64,000 bases of DNA. Source: Methanobrevibacter sp. Its GTDB lineage: Archaea > Methanobacteriota > Methanobacteria > Methanobacteriales > Methanobacteriaceae. The position numbers and the translations under genes are program-made. The notes beneath the pieces are model-generated. The model saw only the letters and a program-made list of their open reading frames with translations. It was not told the DNA's origin and made no database searches. The DNA lies in contig NZ_JAFRKB010000025.1 in NCBI RefSeq assembly GCF_017431965.1, forward strand, positions 1 to 64,000, written 5' to 3'. Within the stretch, counting starts at the first letter, position 1. Every line of letters begins with the position of its first letter. Positions 9,212-19,144 of the stretch are shown one piece after another.

Positions 9212-9550
9212 CTACAAAGCATCAACCCCTTCTTCACCGGTTCTGATTCTTATAACATTATCTATCGGATGAATAAATATTTTTCCATCCCCGATGTTTC
9301 CGGTGTGAGCGCCTTTTTTGATTGCTTCAACAATATCGTCAACACTTTCATCTTTTACAACAATTTCAATACGTGTTTTTGGAATTAAATCAATACAGTA
9401 GCTTGATCCTCTGTAAGATTCTTTAATTCCCCTTTGGTTTCCTCTTCCTTTTACCTCAGATACATTCATCCCTTCGCATCCGACAGCTATAAGGGCATTT
9501 TTAACATCCGTATATTTCTCTTGTCTGATTATCGCAACAACACTTTTCAT
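9212..9550 (-). CDS. glnK: Nitrogen regulatory protein P-II (GlnK)
   Basis: Trimeric sensor of 2-oxoglutarate and ATP/ADP that blocks the ammonium channel. I place the start at ATG 9550 (MKSVVAII), giving the usual 112 residues and putting the T-loop tyrosine at exactly position 51; GTG 9559 lies inside the AGGTGA ribosome binding site. The T-loop is residues 37-55 (GNQRG, YRGSSY) and the B-loop TGNIGDGKIF is 83-92. It starts nine bases after amtB ends and shares its NrpR-type promoter. Methanogens may lack the uridylyltransferase, so Tyr51 need not be modified. Confidence 0.96.
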   Translation of the reverse strand: MKSVVAIIRQEKYTDVKNALIAVGCEGMNVSEVKGRGNQRGIKESYRGSSYCIDLIPKTRIEIVVKDESVDDIVEAIKKGAHTGNIGDGKIFIHPIDNVIRIRTGEEGVDAL

Positions 9551-9559
9551 AAATTTCAC

Positions 9560-10774
9560 CTAGTTAAAATTATATGCTGATTCTTCATGAAGGTTTGTGT
9601 CAAGTCCGCCGATTTCTTCATAATCTTCAACTCTAATACCATTCATAGATTTGTCTAATATTTTAGCTAATATAAAGCTTATTGTAAATGAGTATGCTAA
9701 AGTAGCAACAACACTTATAATCTGAATTACGACCTGATTAAGGTTACCTGCAACCAATCCTGCAACACCTCCTACGGCAGGCACTGCAAAGATTCCAGTT
9801 GCGATTGCTCCCCATACACCGGACATACCATGAATACCCCATACATCCAAAGCATCATCATATCCGAGTTTTGGTTTTAAGTAGTAAATTGCAAAGTATG
9901 AAACAAATGGAGCAACAGCACCAATGACAATTGCACCTAAAACATCGACGAAACCTGCAGCCGGAGTAATAGCTACAAGTCCTGCTACTGCACCGGATAT
10001 AGCGCCTAAAATTGTTGGTTTTCCAACTACATAAGTATCTAATGAAGTCCATACGATTAAACCTACAGCTGCAGAAACATTTGATACTATGATTGCGTTT
10101 GCTGCAAGACCATCTGCTGCAAGGCCTGATCCTCCATTGAATCCCATCCATCCAAACCAGAGTAAAGCTGCTCCTAACACAGCATATCCAAGATTATGTG
10201 GAATTAATGAAGCGTCTTTTCTTTTACCTAACACTAATGCGACAGCCAATGCAGCTGCTCCTGAGTTCATATGAACTACTGCTCCTCCTGCGAAGTCAAG
10301 AGCACCCATTTGCATTAACCATCCTCCGCCCCATACCCAGTGAGCAACCGGGATATAGACTAGACAAGCCCATGCAACAACAAAAATTATCCATGCTCTT
10401 GTTTTCATTCTTCCAACTAATGCTCCGGAAATAAGGGCAACTGTCAAACCGGCAAAAGCACATTGAAACATTACAAACAATAATGTTGGAATTGTTCCAT
10501 TTAAATCGCTTAAGCCGATGCCCTGTAAGAAGAAATTAGTTGGAGATCCAATAATACCGCTGATATCACTACCAAATGCAAATTGATATCCGAAACTTAC
10601 CCATATTACACTTACTATAGAAAATGCAATGAAACTTAAGAAAATTGTATTTAAAACATTTTTACGTTTACTTAATCCTCCATAAAAAAATGCTACAGCA
10701 GGAATACTCATTAATAAAACTAAAAGACTACAAATAAGAATCCATGCTGTGTCACCTGCACTAAAAACGACCAT
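9560..10774 (-). CDS. amtB: Ammonium transporter Amt
   Basis: 404-residue channel of about 11 membrane helices that admits ammonia when nitrogen is scarce. It shows the two pore histidines in [10 protein letters not shown] (about residue 168) and WGIHGMSG (about 313), the phenylalanine gate region ([10 protein letters not shown]), and the usual cytoplasmic tail after the last helix ([16 protein letters not shown]) where GlnK docks. It is first in an amtB-glnK operon. Upstream lie a TATA element (10886-10896) and two abutting GGAA-N6-TTCC-type operators (10834-10861), implying repression under nitrogen sufficiency. Confidence 0.97.
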   Translation of the reverse strand: MVVFSAGDTAWILICSLLVLLMSIPAVAFFYGGLSKRKNVLNTIFLSFIAFSIVSVIWVSFGYQFAFGSDISGIIGSPTNFFLQGIGLSDLNGTIPTLLFVMFQCAFAGLTVALISGALVGRMKTRAWIIFVVAWACLVYIPVAHWVWGGGWLMQMGALDFAGGAVVHMNSGAAALAVALVLGKRKDASLIPHNLGYAVLGAALLWFGWMGFNGGSGLAADGLAANAIIVSNVSAAVGLIVWTSLDTYVVGKPTILGAISGAVAGLVAITPAAGFVDVLGAIVIGAVAPFVSYFAIYYLKPKLGYDDALDVWGIHGMSGVWGAIATGIFAVPAVGGVAGLVAGNLNQVVIQIISVVATLAYSFTISFILAKILDKSMNGIRVEDYEEIGGLDTNLHEESAYNFN

Positions 10775-10833
10775 TTTATCTTATCTCATAAATTTGAATT
10801 AATAAATTATAATTTCATATCTTCAACAATGTC

Positions 10834-10861
10834 GGAAGATATATGCCGGAAGTATTATTCC
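10834..10861 (-). promoter_or_regulatory. Two abutting NrpR-type operators of amtB-glnK
   Basis: GGAA-GTATTA-TTCC at 10848-10861 is an exact match to GGAA-N6-TTCC, the operator known for the archaeal nitrogen repressor NrpR in methanogens. Immediately next to it, with no gap, GGAA-GATATA-TGCC at 10834-10847 is a one-base variant. The pair lies about 25 bases downstream of the TATA box, over the expected transcription start. That amtB-glnK is controlled here by NrpR is inference; no nrpR gene is in the window. Confidence 0.8.
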
Positions 10862-10885
10862 GATATATAGTAATTAATCATCATA

Positions 10886-10896
10886 GTATATAAATG
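10886..10896 (-). promoter_or_regulatory. TATA box of amtB
   Basis: On the minus strand CATTTATATAC is a good archaeal box A. It places the start of transcription near 10860-10865, at the operator pair, and gives a leader of about 90 bases. The rest of the 338-base spacer 10775-11112 is AT-rich; I see no gene in it, only room for the promoter of the rightward small gene. Confidence 0.6.
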
Positions 10897-11112
10897 TTAT
10901 GGAAAATCCTATAAAGAAAAGTCAAAAATCAAATTGAATGAACAAAATTATTAAAAAATTAAATAAATATATAAACTATTCAAAAAAATTTTAGAAAATA
11001 AAAAAATAAAGCTTTTTAACAAGTATTAAATATTACATAGAAAAATAAATAATAATAATATAGTTTAACAAATTAATAACTGATAAATCGAATAAAGAAA
11101 AAGAGTGTTATT

Positions 11113-11373
11113 ATGAAAGACTCAATAAAAGCTAATTTAATAATATTTTTTATAATTGCGATTATTGCTTTTGGTATTAGTACTGCATTTGCAGGATTGA
11201 CCATCCAGGAAGACACTGAGTCATATAAATTAATTCCAATTGAAAACAATTCATTTGAGCCAAATCAGATTGAAGAGGTGCCAACATATGTTGAACCTGT
11301 CAATACTACAAATACAACAAATAACACTATTAATTATAATAATGATACTAACCCTAATTCAACAAACATTTGA
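11113..11373 (+). CDS. Small membrane-anchored Asn/Thr-rich protein, 86 aa
   Basis: Not recognised. One hydrophobic segment (residues about 8-28: NLIIFFIIAIIAFGISTAFAG) could be a signal peptide ending near AFA-G or a membrane anchor. The outside part is short, acidic, and ends in a tail of Asn, Thr and Tyr with many NxT sites, so it may be glycosylated. ATG 11113 follows AGAGTG. It ends just before the HD-domain gene, whose ribosome binding site overlaps its stop, so the two are likely co-transcribed. Confidence 0.6.
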   Translation: MKDSIKANLIIFFIIAIIAFGISTAFAGLTIQEDTESYKLIPIENNSFEPNQIEEVPTYVEPVNTTNTTNNTINYNNDTNPNSTNI

Positions 11374-11384
11374 GGTATTGTAAA

Positions 11385-12611
11385 ATGACCGAAAAGAAAA
11401 AATTTATCCGAGACAGTGTATACGGAGACATAAGCTTAAGTTCCTTTGAAATGCAAATCATGAATATGCCTCAGTTTCAACGTTTAAGGAGAATAAAACA
11501 GCTGGGATTAATCAGTTTAATTTATCCTGGGGCCAACCATACAAGGTTTGAACATTCAGTTGGAACCATGAATTTAGGATCAAAATTAGCAACTGAATTA
11601 GAATTGAATGATGATGAAATTGAGTTAATCAGAGCTTCCGCCCTTCTGCATGATGTTGGACACGGCCCGTTTTCCCATGTTTCAGAAGGCGTATTGTCAC
11701 TACCTCACGAAGAGCTAACAAAACATGTAATTACCAAAACATCAATGCGAGATTTGCTTGAGGAAAAATTTGATGTTAATGAAATCGTCGACATCGTTAA
11801 TGGTAAAGGATATCTTGGCCCTATTGTATCTGGAGAACTTGATGTTGACCGTATGGACTACCTTTTAAGGGATTCACATAATACAGGGGTGGCCTATGGA
11901 ATTATTGATTATGAAAGAATCATATCTAATTTAAAATTAGAGGACGGTTTAATACTAAACATCAAAGGGGTTCAAGCTGCTGAAGGAGCATTGGTGTCAA
12001 GATATTTTATGTATCCTAGCGTTTATCAACACCACACAACCCGTATTGTAAATTCAATGTTTAGAAGAAGTCTTAAAAAAATAATCGATGCAGGAGTCAT
12101 CGATGAAAAAGACATATACAAATATGATGATACAGACATCGTTTCAATATTCAGAAACTCTGATGATAAATACGTTAATGAAATAATGTCTAGACTGGAC
12201 AATAGGAACCTTCTCAAGAGAGTGAAAACCATTAGACTTGACAATTTCAAAGTTCCTGAAAAAATGTACAAAATCAAGCCAGAAGAATTAAGGAAAGCTG
12301 AATCAGAAATAGCTGAAGATTATAAAATAGATAAGGATTATGTATTTATCAACATTGCCGAATATCCTCGTTTTGATGAGATGAAAACACAAGTTGATTT
12401 GGATGGGAAATTATATCCATTAACTGAAATATCAAATATTATTTCTGCATTGAGCAAAGCTAGATTCAATATACCTGACATTAGCGTTTATGTTCCTGAA
12501 GAGGAAAAGCCGAAATTTGACAAATTCAAATTAGAGCAATACCTGGATTTGCCTGAAATTGATAAAGAAAAATTCCACGGTATTCATTATGACCAAATTA
12601 AACTATTTTAG
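11385..12611 (+). CDS. HD superfamily phosphohydrolase (dGTPase-like)
   Basis: 408 residues. The N-terminal HD domain carries the metal-binding series RFEHSVG (His57), LLHDVGHGPFSH (His89-Asp90, His93, His98) and, further on, GELDVDRMDYLLRDS, as in the SpoT/dNTPase-like group and YdhJ-like proteins. Likely a nucleotide phosphohydrolase; the substrate cannot be read off. I start at ATG 11385 (MTEKKKF), after GAGGT at 11372-11376; the in-frame TTG at 11370 overlaps that site. It begins a rightward row with ubiX, cbiT, a membrane protein and mobA. Confidence 0.88.
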   Translation: MTEKKKFIRDSVYGDISLSSFEMQIMNMPQFQRLRRIKQLGLISLIYPGANHTRFEHSVGTMNLGSKLATELELNDDEIELIRASALLHDVGHGPFSHVSEGVLSLPHEELTKHVITKTSMRDLLEEKFDVNEIVDIVNGKGYLGPIVSGELDVDRMDYLLRDSHNTGVAYGIIDYERIISNLKLEDGLILNIKGVQAAEGALVSRYFMYPSVYQHHTTRIVNSMFRRSLKKIIDAGVIDEKDIYKYDDTDIVSIFRNSDDKYVNEIMSRLDNRNLLKRVKTIRLDNFKVPEKMYKIKPEELRKAESEIAEDYKIDKDYVFINIAEYPRFDEMKTQVDLDGKLYPLTEISNIISALSKARFNIPDISVYVPEEEKPKFDKFKLEQYLDLPEIDKEKFHGIHYDQIKLF

Positions 12612-12619
12612 GAGATAAT

Positions 12620-13168
12620 ATGATAGTCGTTGCAATTACCGGCGCAAGTGGAGTAATTTATGGAATAAGGTTACTTGAAGTTTTAAAAGAACTGAAAATC
12701 GAAAATAGTTTAGTAATTAGTGATGCCGCAAAAACAGTTATCGAATCTGAAACCGATTATGCCATAGAGGAAATCATAAAAATATCCGATAGCTATTATG
12801 AATTCAATGACTTGACAGCTTCAATCAACAGCGGATCATTTAAAGCAGATGCTCTGGCAATCGTTCCATGTTCAATGAAAACTTTATCATCAATAGCCAA
12901 TGGATATGGAGATAATACAATTACAAGAGTTGCCGATGTAAGTTTAAAGGAGAGAAGGCCAACAGTAATTGTTCCGCGTGAAACTCCACTCAGAACTATT
13001 CATTTAAAAAATATGCTGACATTATCACAGGAAGGCGCTATAATTTTACCTGCAATGCCGGGATTTTATTCAACACATGACAGCGTTGATGACCAAATCA
13101 ACTTTATTGTTGGAAAGATTCTAGATGCCTTGAAAATTGAAAATAATTTATTTAAAAGGTGGGAATAA
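12620..13168 (+). CDS. ubiX: Flavin prenyltransferase UbiX
   Basis: Attaches a dimethylallyl group to FMN to make the prenylated cofactor of UbiD-type decarboxylases. Of normal length (182), it has the flavin site ITGASGVIYGIRLLE at 7-21, the CSMKTLSSIANG segment, and the phosphate-binding VIVPRETPLRTIHLKNM. GGAGAT precedes the ATG. In methanogens the partner UbiD-like enzyme has an unclear physiological substrate; none is in the window. It abuts cbiT directly. Confidence 0.95.
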   Translation: MIVVAITGASGVIYGIRLLEVLKELKIENSLVISDAAKTVIESETDYAIEEIIKISDSYYEFNDLTASINSGSFKADALAIVPCSMKTLSSIANGYGDNTITRVADVSLKERRPTVIVPRETPLRTIHLKNMLTLSQEGAIILPAMPGFYSTHDSVDDQINFIVGKILDALKIENNLFKRWE

Positions 13169-13732
13169 ATGTTAGAAGATATGGATTTTATCAAATCTTG
13201 TGATGTTCCAGGCCCAACAAAAGAAGCCATACGGGCAATAATATTATATAAATCCGAAGTTTCACAAACTGACAAGGTTGTTGACTGCGGATGTGGAACC
13301 GGAGGAATTACTTGTGAATTTGCTCAAAGAGCAGGTGAGGTAATTTCAATTGACACCAACCCTGAAGCGATTGAAATAACCGGGAAAAATCTTAAAAAAT
13401 TTGGACTTGGAGATAATGTCACTTTAATTAATGACAACGGAGCCAATGCTCTAAAAGATATTGAAAACATTGATATTGCCATTGTGGGAGGTAGTGGCAG
13501 AGAACTTGAAAATATCTTGGAAATCATTAATTCAAAGCTAAACTCGAATGGCAGAATTATTATCACCGCTATTTTAGTTGACACAAAAATTGAAGCTGTT
13601 AATAAGCTTAAAGAACTCAATTATAATCCGAAAATCATGGAAGTGAACATTTCAAATGGAAGAGTCCTTGATCGAGGGGTCATGATGATAAGTGAAAACC
13701 CAATAGCGATAATAACTGCTAAAAAAAGATAA
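13169..13732 (+). CDS. cbiT: Cobalt-precorrin-6B C15-methyltransferase (decarboxylating)
   Basis: SAM-dependent methyltransferase of anaerobic cobalamin synthesis, which methanogens need for methyl-transfer corrinoids. 187 residues, the small-subunit size. SAM motif I is VVDCGCGTGGITCEFA, followed by ISIDTNPEAIEI, and motif post-I is DIAIVGGSG. The N-terminal DVPGPTKEAIRAI is characteristic of CbiT. It starts right after the ubiX stop, with GGTGGG as ribosome binding site. Other cob/cbi genes are not in the window. Confidence 0.93.
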   Translation: MLEDMDFIKSCDVPGPTKEAIRAIILYKSEVSQTDKVVDCGCGTGGITCEFAQRAGEVISIDTNPEAIEITGKNLKKFGLGDNVTLINDNGANALKDIENIDIAIVGGSGRELENILEIINSKLNSNGRIIITAILVDTKIEAVNKLKELNYNPKIMEVNISNGRVLDRGVMMISENPIAIITAKKR

Positions 13733-13753
13733 TGAAATTTTGGAGATTAAAAA

Positions 13754-14512
13754 ATGGATTCACATAAAAGATGGAAAATAAAATTTTCCATAATAATGGT
13801 TATCCTAATAATTATAATATATGGCTCAAACTATCTTGTATTAGGAGATCCTGAGCATATCATATCATATATTTGGACACATTTAGGATTTATCCCAGTT
13901 GATATTTTAGTAGTTGCCTTTTTACTAGATGAAATCATTGAGAAAAAAGAAAAGGAAGCAATGCTTGAAAAATTGGATATGCTGATGAGCACATTCTTTT
14001 CTGAAGTTGGAAATGAACTGATCAGCCAGCTTAGTGCTGCAAACAAATACAAAGCCAGTACTGAAAATCTAAAATCAATCAAAAATTGGGAAGATAAAGA
14101 CTACAAAAACAAGTTGGATGAACTTAAAAATACTACAATTGATTTTCAAGCAGATATTGCACTTGAAAATAGAGAGGAATTTTTAGAAAATTTAAGAAAT
14201 CTATTGGTAAGCAAAAGAGAATTTATCATTAACTTAATAAACAATCCAAATTTACTTGAAAAGGAAGAGTTTACAGGATTAATTAATGCTATTCTTCACT
14301 TGGATGAAGAACTAGAGCACAGAAAGGATTTAAGTTTGGTAACTGATGCTGATTTCGCACATTTAAATGGAGATATGCACAGAGTGTATAATAAACTAGT
14401 TTATGAATGGGTTTATTATTTAAGATACCTCAATAAGCATTACCCGTATATGATTGCATTGATTATACGTACCAACCCATTTGATGATGATGCTGAAGTG
14501 TATGTAAAATAG
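13754..14512 (+). CDS. Membrane protein with helical cytoplasmic domain, unknown
   Basis: 252 residues, not recognised. Two membrane helices (about 10-30 and 43-60, joined by DPEHIISYIWTHLG) are followed by a long charged coiled-coil-like region (EIIEKKEKEAMLEKLDMLM) and an all-helical domain to the end (YEWVYYLRYLNKHYPYM near the C-terminus). The layout of two helices plus a cytoplasmic helical domain resembles membrane-tethered sensors or scaffolds, but there is no known signature. It lies between cbiT and mobA with short gaps and is probably in that transcript. Confidence 0.65.
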   Translation: MDSHKRWKIKFSIIMVILIIIIYGSNYLVLGDPEHIISYIWTHLGFIPVDILVVAFLLDEIIEKKEKEAMLEKLDMLMSTFFSEVGNELISQLSAANKYKASTENLKSIKNWEDKDYKNKLDELKNTTIDFQADIALENREEFLENLRNLLVSKREFIINLINNPNLLEKEEFTGLINAILHLDEELEHRKDLSLVTDADFAHLNGDMHRVYNKLVYEWVYYLRYLNKHYPYMIALIIRTNPFDDDAEVYVK

Positions 14513-14530
14513 ATTCCAGGGAGATTTAAT

Positions 14531-15160
14531 ATGAGTAATGAAAATAAAAAAAATGAAAATATTAAATCTTGCATTATCTTATGTGGAGGGCAGAGCAGAA
14601 GAATGGGTCAGGATAAGGGATCAATGATTATCCAAGACAAACCTATGATTAAACACATACTCTCCACTTTAAACAATGAAATAAATGAAGCTATTATTGT
14701 TTTAAATGATAAAAAAAGAATTGCCAAATATATGCAATTCATCGACCCCAATGATTACACCTACAAAATAAATTTTGTTGAAGATGAGATAAAAAATAAA
14801 GGACCCCTTCCAGGATTAATGACCGGCCTTGAAAATATCACCGGCCAGTACTCATTGGTGCTGCCTTGCGATAGCCCTTATGTTACAAAAAATTATATCA
14901 ACACTATTTTTAATGAAATAAATGAGGATTACCAGGCTATTGTTCCATATCATGACAGTGAAAACAAGCTTAAAACTTCAGAACCGCTACATTCAATTTA
15001 CAGTAAAAGCATAGTTCCCGAAATTGAAGATTTGATTTCAAAAGATACCCTTCACATTAAGGGACTGATAAAAAAAATAGAAACAAAATTTGTTTTAATT
15101 GATAATAAAAAAATATTAAAAAAAGAATTTAGAAATCTAAATCGTCCATCAGACATTTAG
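14531..15160 (+). CDS. mobA: Molybdenum cofactor guanylyltransferase MobA
   Basis: Transfers GMP to molybdopterin for the Mo/W-bis-MGD of formate dehydrogenase and formylmethanofuran dehydrogenase. 209 residues. The nucleotide-binding motif is LCGGQSRRMGQDKGSM (about 17-32) and the metal site LPCDSPYV (about 113-120). GGGAG precedes the ATG. Its stop overlaps that of rrp42 on the other strand by four bases. Confidence 0.93.
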   Translation: MSNENKKNENIKSCIILCGGQSRRMGQDKGSMIIQDKPMIKHILSTLNNEINEAIIVLNDKKRIAKYMQFIDPNDYTYKINFVEDEIKNKGPLPGLMTGLENITGQYSLVLPCDSPYVTKNYINTIFNEINEDYQAIVPYHDSENKLKTSEPLHSIYSKSIVPEIEDLISKDTLHIKGLIKKIETKFVLIDNKKILKKEFRNLNRPSDI

Positions 15161-15942
15161 AGATGTTCTATTAATTCTTTTGTTTTTGAAACTGCCATAT
15201 TGACAGCATAAAGAATTTCATCTTTAGTTAATGGTTGAGAACCGCCTTTTTGCATAGAACAGATTCTGCCATCTTTGGTAACACCAACATTTAAACGAGC
15301 GCTAGCTACTCTTTCTTCATCTAATGTTGGATCTAAAACCATTTTATCGCCAATTTTAACGAAAGTGCATAAAGCTAGTTCGTTGTTGATTGGTAAATCA
15401 AAGGTTTCATCTTCACTAAGGACTACTTCATCATCAACTATGGATGCAACAGGCAATTTAGTAGATTTGAGTGCAGCCATAACTGCTAATTCACAAGCAT
15501 CGAAAAGGTTTCCGCAGTTATCAATTATGTGCAAATCAATAAAGAGCATCCAAACGTGTTTTCCTTCTTCAACACACAATTTGTCCAATTCGACTAATTC
15601 ACTTTCACGAATACCTCTGTCAACTACACGTGCAAGTTCAATTGAATCATCGCTAGGTGGTCCTGGTTCAAAAGTAGGATCAGCCATTGGCAACATTTCA
15701 CAATTAGTCATTAAAACTCCTAATTCTGGAGTATCTGGAAATGGGCTTCCAAGTTGTGGTTTAATACCTACAATGACTTGAGTTCCACCAATTTTTACAC
15801 GAGCAGAACCTTCAGCTTTTGAAATAACATTAGTTTCAATAGAGATATCCCTATATTCGTTTAATTCCCTGCCATCTTCTCTTTTTTCATTTCTGACAAG
15901 GTTGGTAATACTTTGTCTTGTAATTTCTGGTACTATATCCAT
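15157..15942 (-). CDS. rrp42: Exosome subunit Rrp42
   Basis: Non-catalytic RNase PH-fold partner of Rrp41 in the hexameric ring of the archaeal exosome (3' to 5' RNA decay and tailing). 261 residues from ATG 15942 (MDIVPEITRQ); GGTGG lies five bases before it, while the in-frame GTG 15951 overlaps that site. RVKIGGTQVIVGIKPQ and LPMADPTFEPGPP are typical. It is last in the superoperon, 12 bases after rrp41. Confidence 0.96.
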   Translation of the reverse strand: MDIVPEITRQSITNLVRNEKREDGRELNEYRDISIETNVISKAEGSARVKIGGTQVIVGIKPQLGSPFPDTPELGVLMTNCEMLPMADPTFEPGPPSDDSIELARVVDRGIRESELVELDKLCVEEGKHVWMLFIDLHIIDNCGNLFDACELAVMAALKSTKLPVASIVDDEVVLSEDETFDLPINNELALCTFVKIGDKMVLDPTLDEERVASARLNVGVTKDGRICSMQKGGSQPLTKDEILYAVNMAVSKTKELIEHL

Positions 15943-15954
15943 ATTATCCACCCA

Positions 15955-16647
15955 CTATTCTGTAGAATATTTTTTCATTAAAGCTTCTTTTTGGAGCTTG
16001 CTTACTTCAAGACATCCTTCCATAGCTAAATCAATTGCTTTTGCAAATTCTTCTTCAGTTAAATTACCATCACTTTGTAATAAGGTAATTTCACCAGTTC
16101 TTGGCATCATAGCTATTGGAACATCAGCTTGACCTTCTTTATCTTCATATTCAGATAAATCCAATACAACTTCATCATTTACTTTACCAGCAGCACAACC
16201 TACAACAATATCTTTCATAGGCACTCCTGCATCAACTAAAGCAACGGAAGCTGCTGTAATTCCTGCACAACGGGTTCCACCTTCAGCTTCGATTACTTCT
16301 ATATAAATATCAATCATTGAACGAGGATAATTTTCTAACATTAATGCTGGCCTTAATGCATCAGCAGTAATTTTAGAAATTTCTGATGACCTTCTATCTG
16401 GTCCTGGTCTTTTCCTATCATCTACTGAGAATGGTGCCATATTATATCTAACTCTAATTACACCTGTATTAGGTTCAAGCAATCTTCTAATATATGATTC
16501 TCTTGGCCCATAAACAGCAACTAAAATTTTATTTCCTCCAACTTCCAAATAAGCGGAACCGTCTGCACGTTCAAGAACTCCCGCTTCAATTTTAATAGGA
16601 CGTAATTCATTAAACTTCCTACCATCTTGTCTTATCATTTCTGACAT
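15955..16647 (-). CDS. rrp41: Exosome subunit Rrp41 (catalytic)
   Basis: Phosphate-dependent exoribonuclease subunit. 230 residues. It has the RNA- and phosphate-binding RNase PH features: [30 protein letters not shown] (71-90), and [14 protein letters not shown], plus the catalytic aspartate in [10 protein letters not shown] (Asp175). ATG 16647 follows GAGGT at seven bases. It lies between rrp4 and rrp42, as in most archaea. Confidence 0.97.
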   Translation of the reverse strand: MSEMIRQDGRKFNELRPIKIEAGVLERADGSAYLEVGGNKILVAVYGPRESYIRRLLEPNTGVIRVRYNMAPFSVDDRKRPGPDRRSSEISKITADALRPALMLENYPRSMIDIYIEVIEAEGGTRCAGITAASVALVDAGVPMKDIVVGCAAGKVNDEVVLDLSEYEDKEGQADVPIAMMPRTGEITLLQSDGNLTEEEFAKAIDLAMEGCLEVSKLQKEALMKKYSTE

Positions 16648-16686
16648 TATATCAACCTCATTTAATATTCGAAGAACTAATAACCA

Positions 16687-17598
16687 TCATTTATTATTCA
16701 AAATAAAAGAATTATTTGAGTTATCACCATATGATAAAGGGTTATCCTTTTTGGTTTTTCTTTTCAATTCTTCAATAACTTCAGCTATATTAGGCTTTTC
16801 TTCTTTTTCATTTTTATTTTCTTCAGCTTCTCTTTCTTCTTGTTCTAATTCTTCTTTAAAATTTTGAAGTTTAGGTTTTTCTAAAACAAATTCTTCTTCC
16901 TCTTCAGGAACTTCCTCAGGTGGTATTTCACCATCAATAGCTAAATATAATTTGTTTTTGATTTTATTAGTTAAACCAGAAGTATGAGCTTCAGCTTCAA
17001 TTAAATGAATAACATCTTTGGTAAGTTGTTCCATGTCTTCGTCACCTTTTACCCAGACAAGACCATTTTGACCAACAACAATTTTACAGTTGGTTTTGTC
17101 CTTAATCATGTTGATCATAGAACCTTTTTTACCAATCAATCTTGGAACTTTAGTAGGAGCAATATCTACAATTATTCCTCCTTTAAATTTACCCATTCCT
17201 CTTCCTTTCAAACCGAGTTTTGCCTTTTTGATTTCATCAACATCGACAACTCTTAAAAATAGCACATCCCCTACATCATATACTTTGTTGAGTTCCTTTT
17301 TCTCACGACCAAACACTTCAAAAGCGGGTAAAATTCCGGAATAAGGTGAATTAATATCTACATCCCACATTGAGAATCGCACATCATTAATTTTACCTAT
17401 TACGACGTCTCCTTTTTTAGGAACATATTTACTTTTAAGAGGAATAACTCTAATTTTTTTATTCCTTAAAGAAACAAGTCCCATTAAAGAAGAACAAACT
17501 TTACCATTCTCTTTAAAGGTACCTCTTCCTGAATAGTATTCATCATCAGCTAATACCTGTCCAGGAATAACCAAATCTTTATTTTCCACATATATCAT
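16687..17598 (-). CDS. rrp4: Exosome RNA-binding cap subunit Rrp4
   Basis: Cap protein with an N-terminal domain, an S1 domain (about 60-125) and a KH domain with the GxxG loop in [13 protein letters not shown] (about 154-166). It feeds RNA into the Rrp41-Rrp42 ring. At 303 residues it is longer than usual (about 230-250), because of a C-terminal tail of about 75 residues rich in Glu and Lys that ends in a Ser/Asn-rich stretch. The tail is probably disordered and may contact partners. Confidence 0.95.
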   Translation of the reverse strand: MIYVENKDLVIPGQVLADDEYYSGRGTFKENGKVCSSLMGLVSLRNKKIRVIPLKSKYVPKKGDVVIGKINDVRFSMWDVDINSPYSGILPAFEVFGREKKELNKVYDVGDVLFLRVVDVDEIKKAKLGLKGRGMGKFKGGIIVDIAPTKVPRLIGKKGSMINMIKDKTNCKIVVGQNGLVWVKGDEDMEQLTKDVIHLIEAEAHTSGLTNKIKNKLYLAIDGEIPPEEVPEEEEEFVLEKPKLQNFKEELEQEEREAEENKNEKEEKPNIAEVIEELKRKTKKDNPLSYGDNSNNSFILNNK

Positions 17599-17619
17599 AA
17601 TAATCCCATAAGATTAATT

Positions 17620-18321
17620 TTATTTAATTGTCTTAGTTTCTGCTTCTCCACCTGAAATTTCAGCCATTTTTGCAGCAAAAGAATTTTGAAGACCACCAGG
17701 CATTTCAACAATACCAATCCAAGAGCCATCCTGTTGCCATTCCTCATTTATTATCTCTCCAAATCCATGAATAACAGAATAAGCACTTCCAGCAGCAGAC
17801 CCAGGAAGCCTTACTGCTACTTTGGCTTTTTCAAATCTGATTGGAATAAGTGGCTTGATGGCTTTTAGGGCTGATTGCACTTGCTGGTCAACGGATGTGA
17901 ATGGATCAAATTTAACTTTTGCCTCATCACATGCATTTTCAATTCTTTGAACCGGATGAGGTAAACCATTTTGAGGATTAACTGCTTCTTTAGCTATTTT
18001 ATTAATAACTAGTTTACGTTTATCCTCCTGCATCTTTCTTTTTTGGTCAGCGGTTAACTGAACAGTTCCCTTTTCAAGTATGATTTTAGAAACTTCAATA
18101 GGATCTGTAGTTTCGAAAATTTTATTCATAGCTTCATCAGAAGCCTTGTCTCCTTTTTTGGAGTCTTTAAAAATTTCTTCAACAGCTAAAAGATCTTCAA
18201 TAGCAACATCTTGGCCATCTGGATTTCTATATTCAGCTGCTAAATCAGGGTCAACTAAAATCTCAAAATGTTCACCGCAGTATTCATATTTAGCAATTAT
18301 AGCTTCATCAACATTTACCAT
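17620..18321 (-). CDS. sdo1: Ribosome maturation factor SBDS
   Basis: Orthologue of Shwachman-Bodian-Diamond syndrome protein; helps release aIF6 from the large ribosomal subunit. 233 residues in the usual three domains: FYSH-like N-terminus ([17 protein letters not shown], then [18 protein letters not shown]), a helical middle ([18 protein letters not shown]) and a C-terminal ferredoxin-like domain ([19 protein letters not shown]). Placed between psmA and rrp4, the standard archaeal order. Confidence 0.96.
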   Translation of the reverse strand: MVNVDEAIIAKYEYCGEHFEILVDPDLAAEYRNPDGQDVAIEDLLAVEEIFKDSKKGDKASDEAMNKIFETTDPIEVSKIILEKGTVQLTADQKRKMQEDKRKLVINKIAKEAVNPQNGLPHPVQRIENACDEAKVKFDPFTSVDQQVQSALKAIKPLIPIRFEKAKVAVRLPGSAAGSAYSVIHGFGEIINEEWQQDGSWIGIVEMPGGLQNSFAAKMAEISGGEAETKTIK

Positions 18322-18352
18322 TGAAATATCCCCTAACTAACAGTTATAAAAT

Positions 18353-19144
18353 TTATTCTTCATCATCCTGCAAGTCTTCTTCAGACTCTTCAGTTTCTAC
18401 TTCTTCTTCAACTTCCTCTTCTTCAACTAGGATTTCATCAATGTATCCTTGTACTACATCTTGGGAAAGTTTTTCATATTTGCCAGTGTCTTTTTTGATA
18501 ACTGCAATTTCCACATTATTTGAAGTGGTATCATGGTCAGTAGCTTCATTAATGGCAGTAATCGCCAAAGCAATTGCACCTTCTAATGTGATATCATCAC
18601 TATATTGTTCTTCAAAGATGTCCATAGCTGCGGATCTACCAGAACCAATAGCAGTTGCTTTATATTGAATTAATGCTCCACTAGGATCGGTTTCAAATAA
18701 TTTGCATTTATCTTCATATACTCCACCAATGATTAATGCGGAACCGAAAGGCCTTACACCACCATTTTGGGTATACAGCTGTAACATATCACATAATTTT
18801 TTAGATAAACTTTCTACTCTGATAGGTTCACTATATGTGATTTTGTTAATTTGAGCTTCCACTCTTGCTCTTTCGACTAAAGCCCTTGCATCTGCCACAA
18901 GGCCTGAAGTAGCTGCTCCGATATGTTCATCTATTTTGAATATTTTTTCAATAGATGATGCTTCAACTAAACTAGAAGTAGTCCTTTTATCAACAGCTAA
19001 AACAATTCCTTCAGAACTTTTAACACCGATTGATGTAGTTCCTCTTTTTACAGCTTCTCTTGCATATTCTACTTGGAAAAGTCTTCCATCTGGGCTAAAT
19101 ACAGTAATAGCCCTGTCATATCCAGCATTTTGTAAAGGTTGCAT
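18353..19144 (-). CDS. psmA: 20S proteasome alpha subunit
   Basis: Forms the outer rings and gate of the archaeal proteasome. [31 protein letters not shown] is the conserved start with the gating YDR triplet and the proteasome A signature, followed by [11 protein letters not shown]; the N-terminus is not cleaved. 263 residues, with an extra acidic tail of about 30 residues (repeated Glu) after the normal end. The beta subunit is not in the window. It heads the SBDS-exosome part of the transcript; a spacer of 218 bases separates it from rnp2. Confidence 0.97.
   Translation of the reverse strand: MQPLQNAGYDRAITVFSPDGRLFQVEYAREAVKRGTTSIGVKSSEGIVLAVDKRTTSSLVEASSIEKIFKIDEHIGAATSGLVADARALVERARVEAQINKITYSEPIRVESLSKKLCDMLQLYTQNGGVRPFGSALIIGGVYEDKCKLFETDPSGALIQYKATAIGSGRSAAMDIFEEQYSDDITLEGAIALAITAINEATDHDTTSNNVEIAVIKKDTGKYEKLSQDVVQGYIDEILVEEEEVEEEVETEESEEDLQDDEE

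Noticed and set aside
9858-10151. Open frame with many Cys and Arg within amtB
   Set aside because: Shadow of amtB in another frame; Cys and Arg excess comes from the codons of the real gene.
15275-15781. 168-codon open frame on the plus strand opposite rrp42
   Set aside because: Antisense shadow; Ser-rich low-complexity product and no start signals, while rrp42 is fully conserved.
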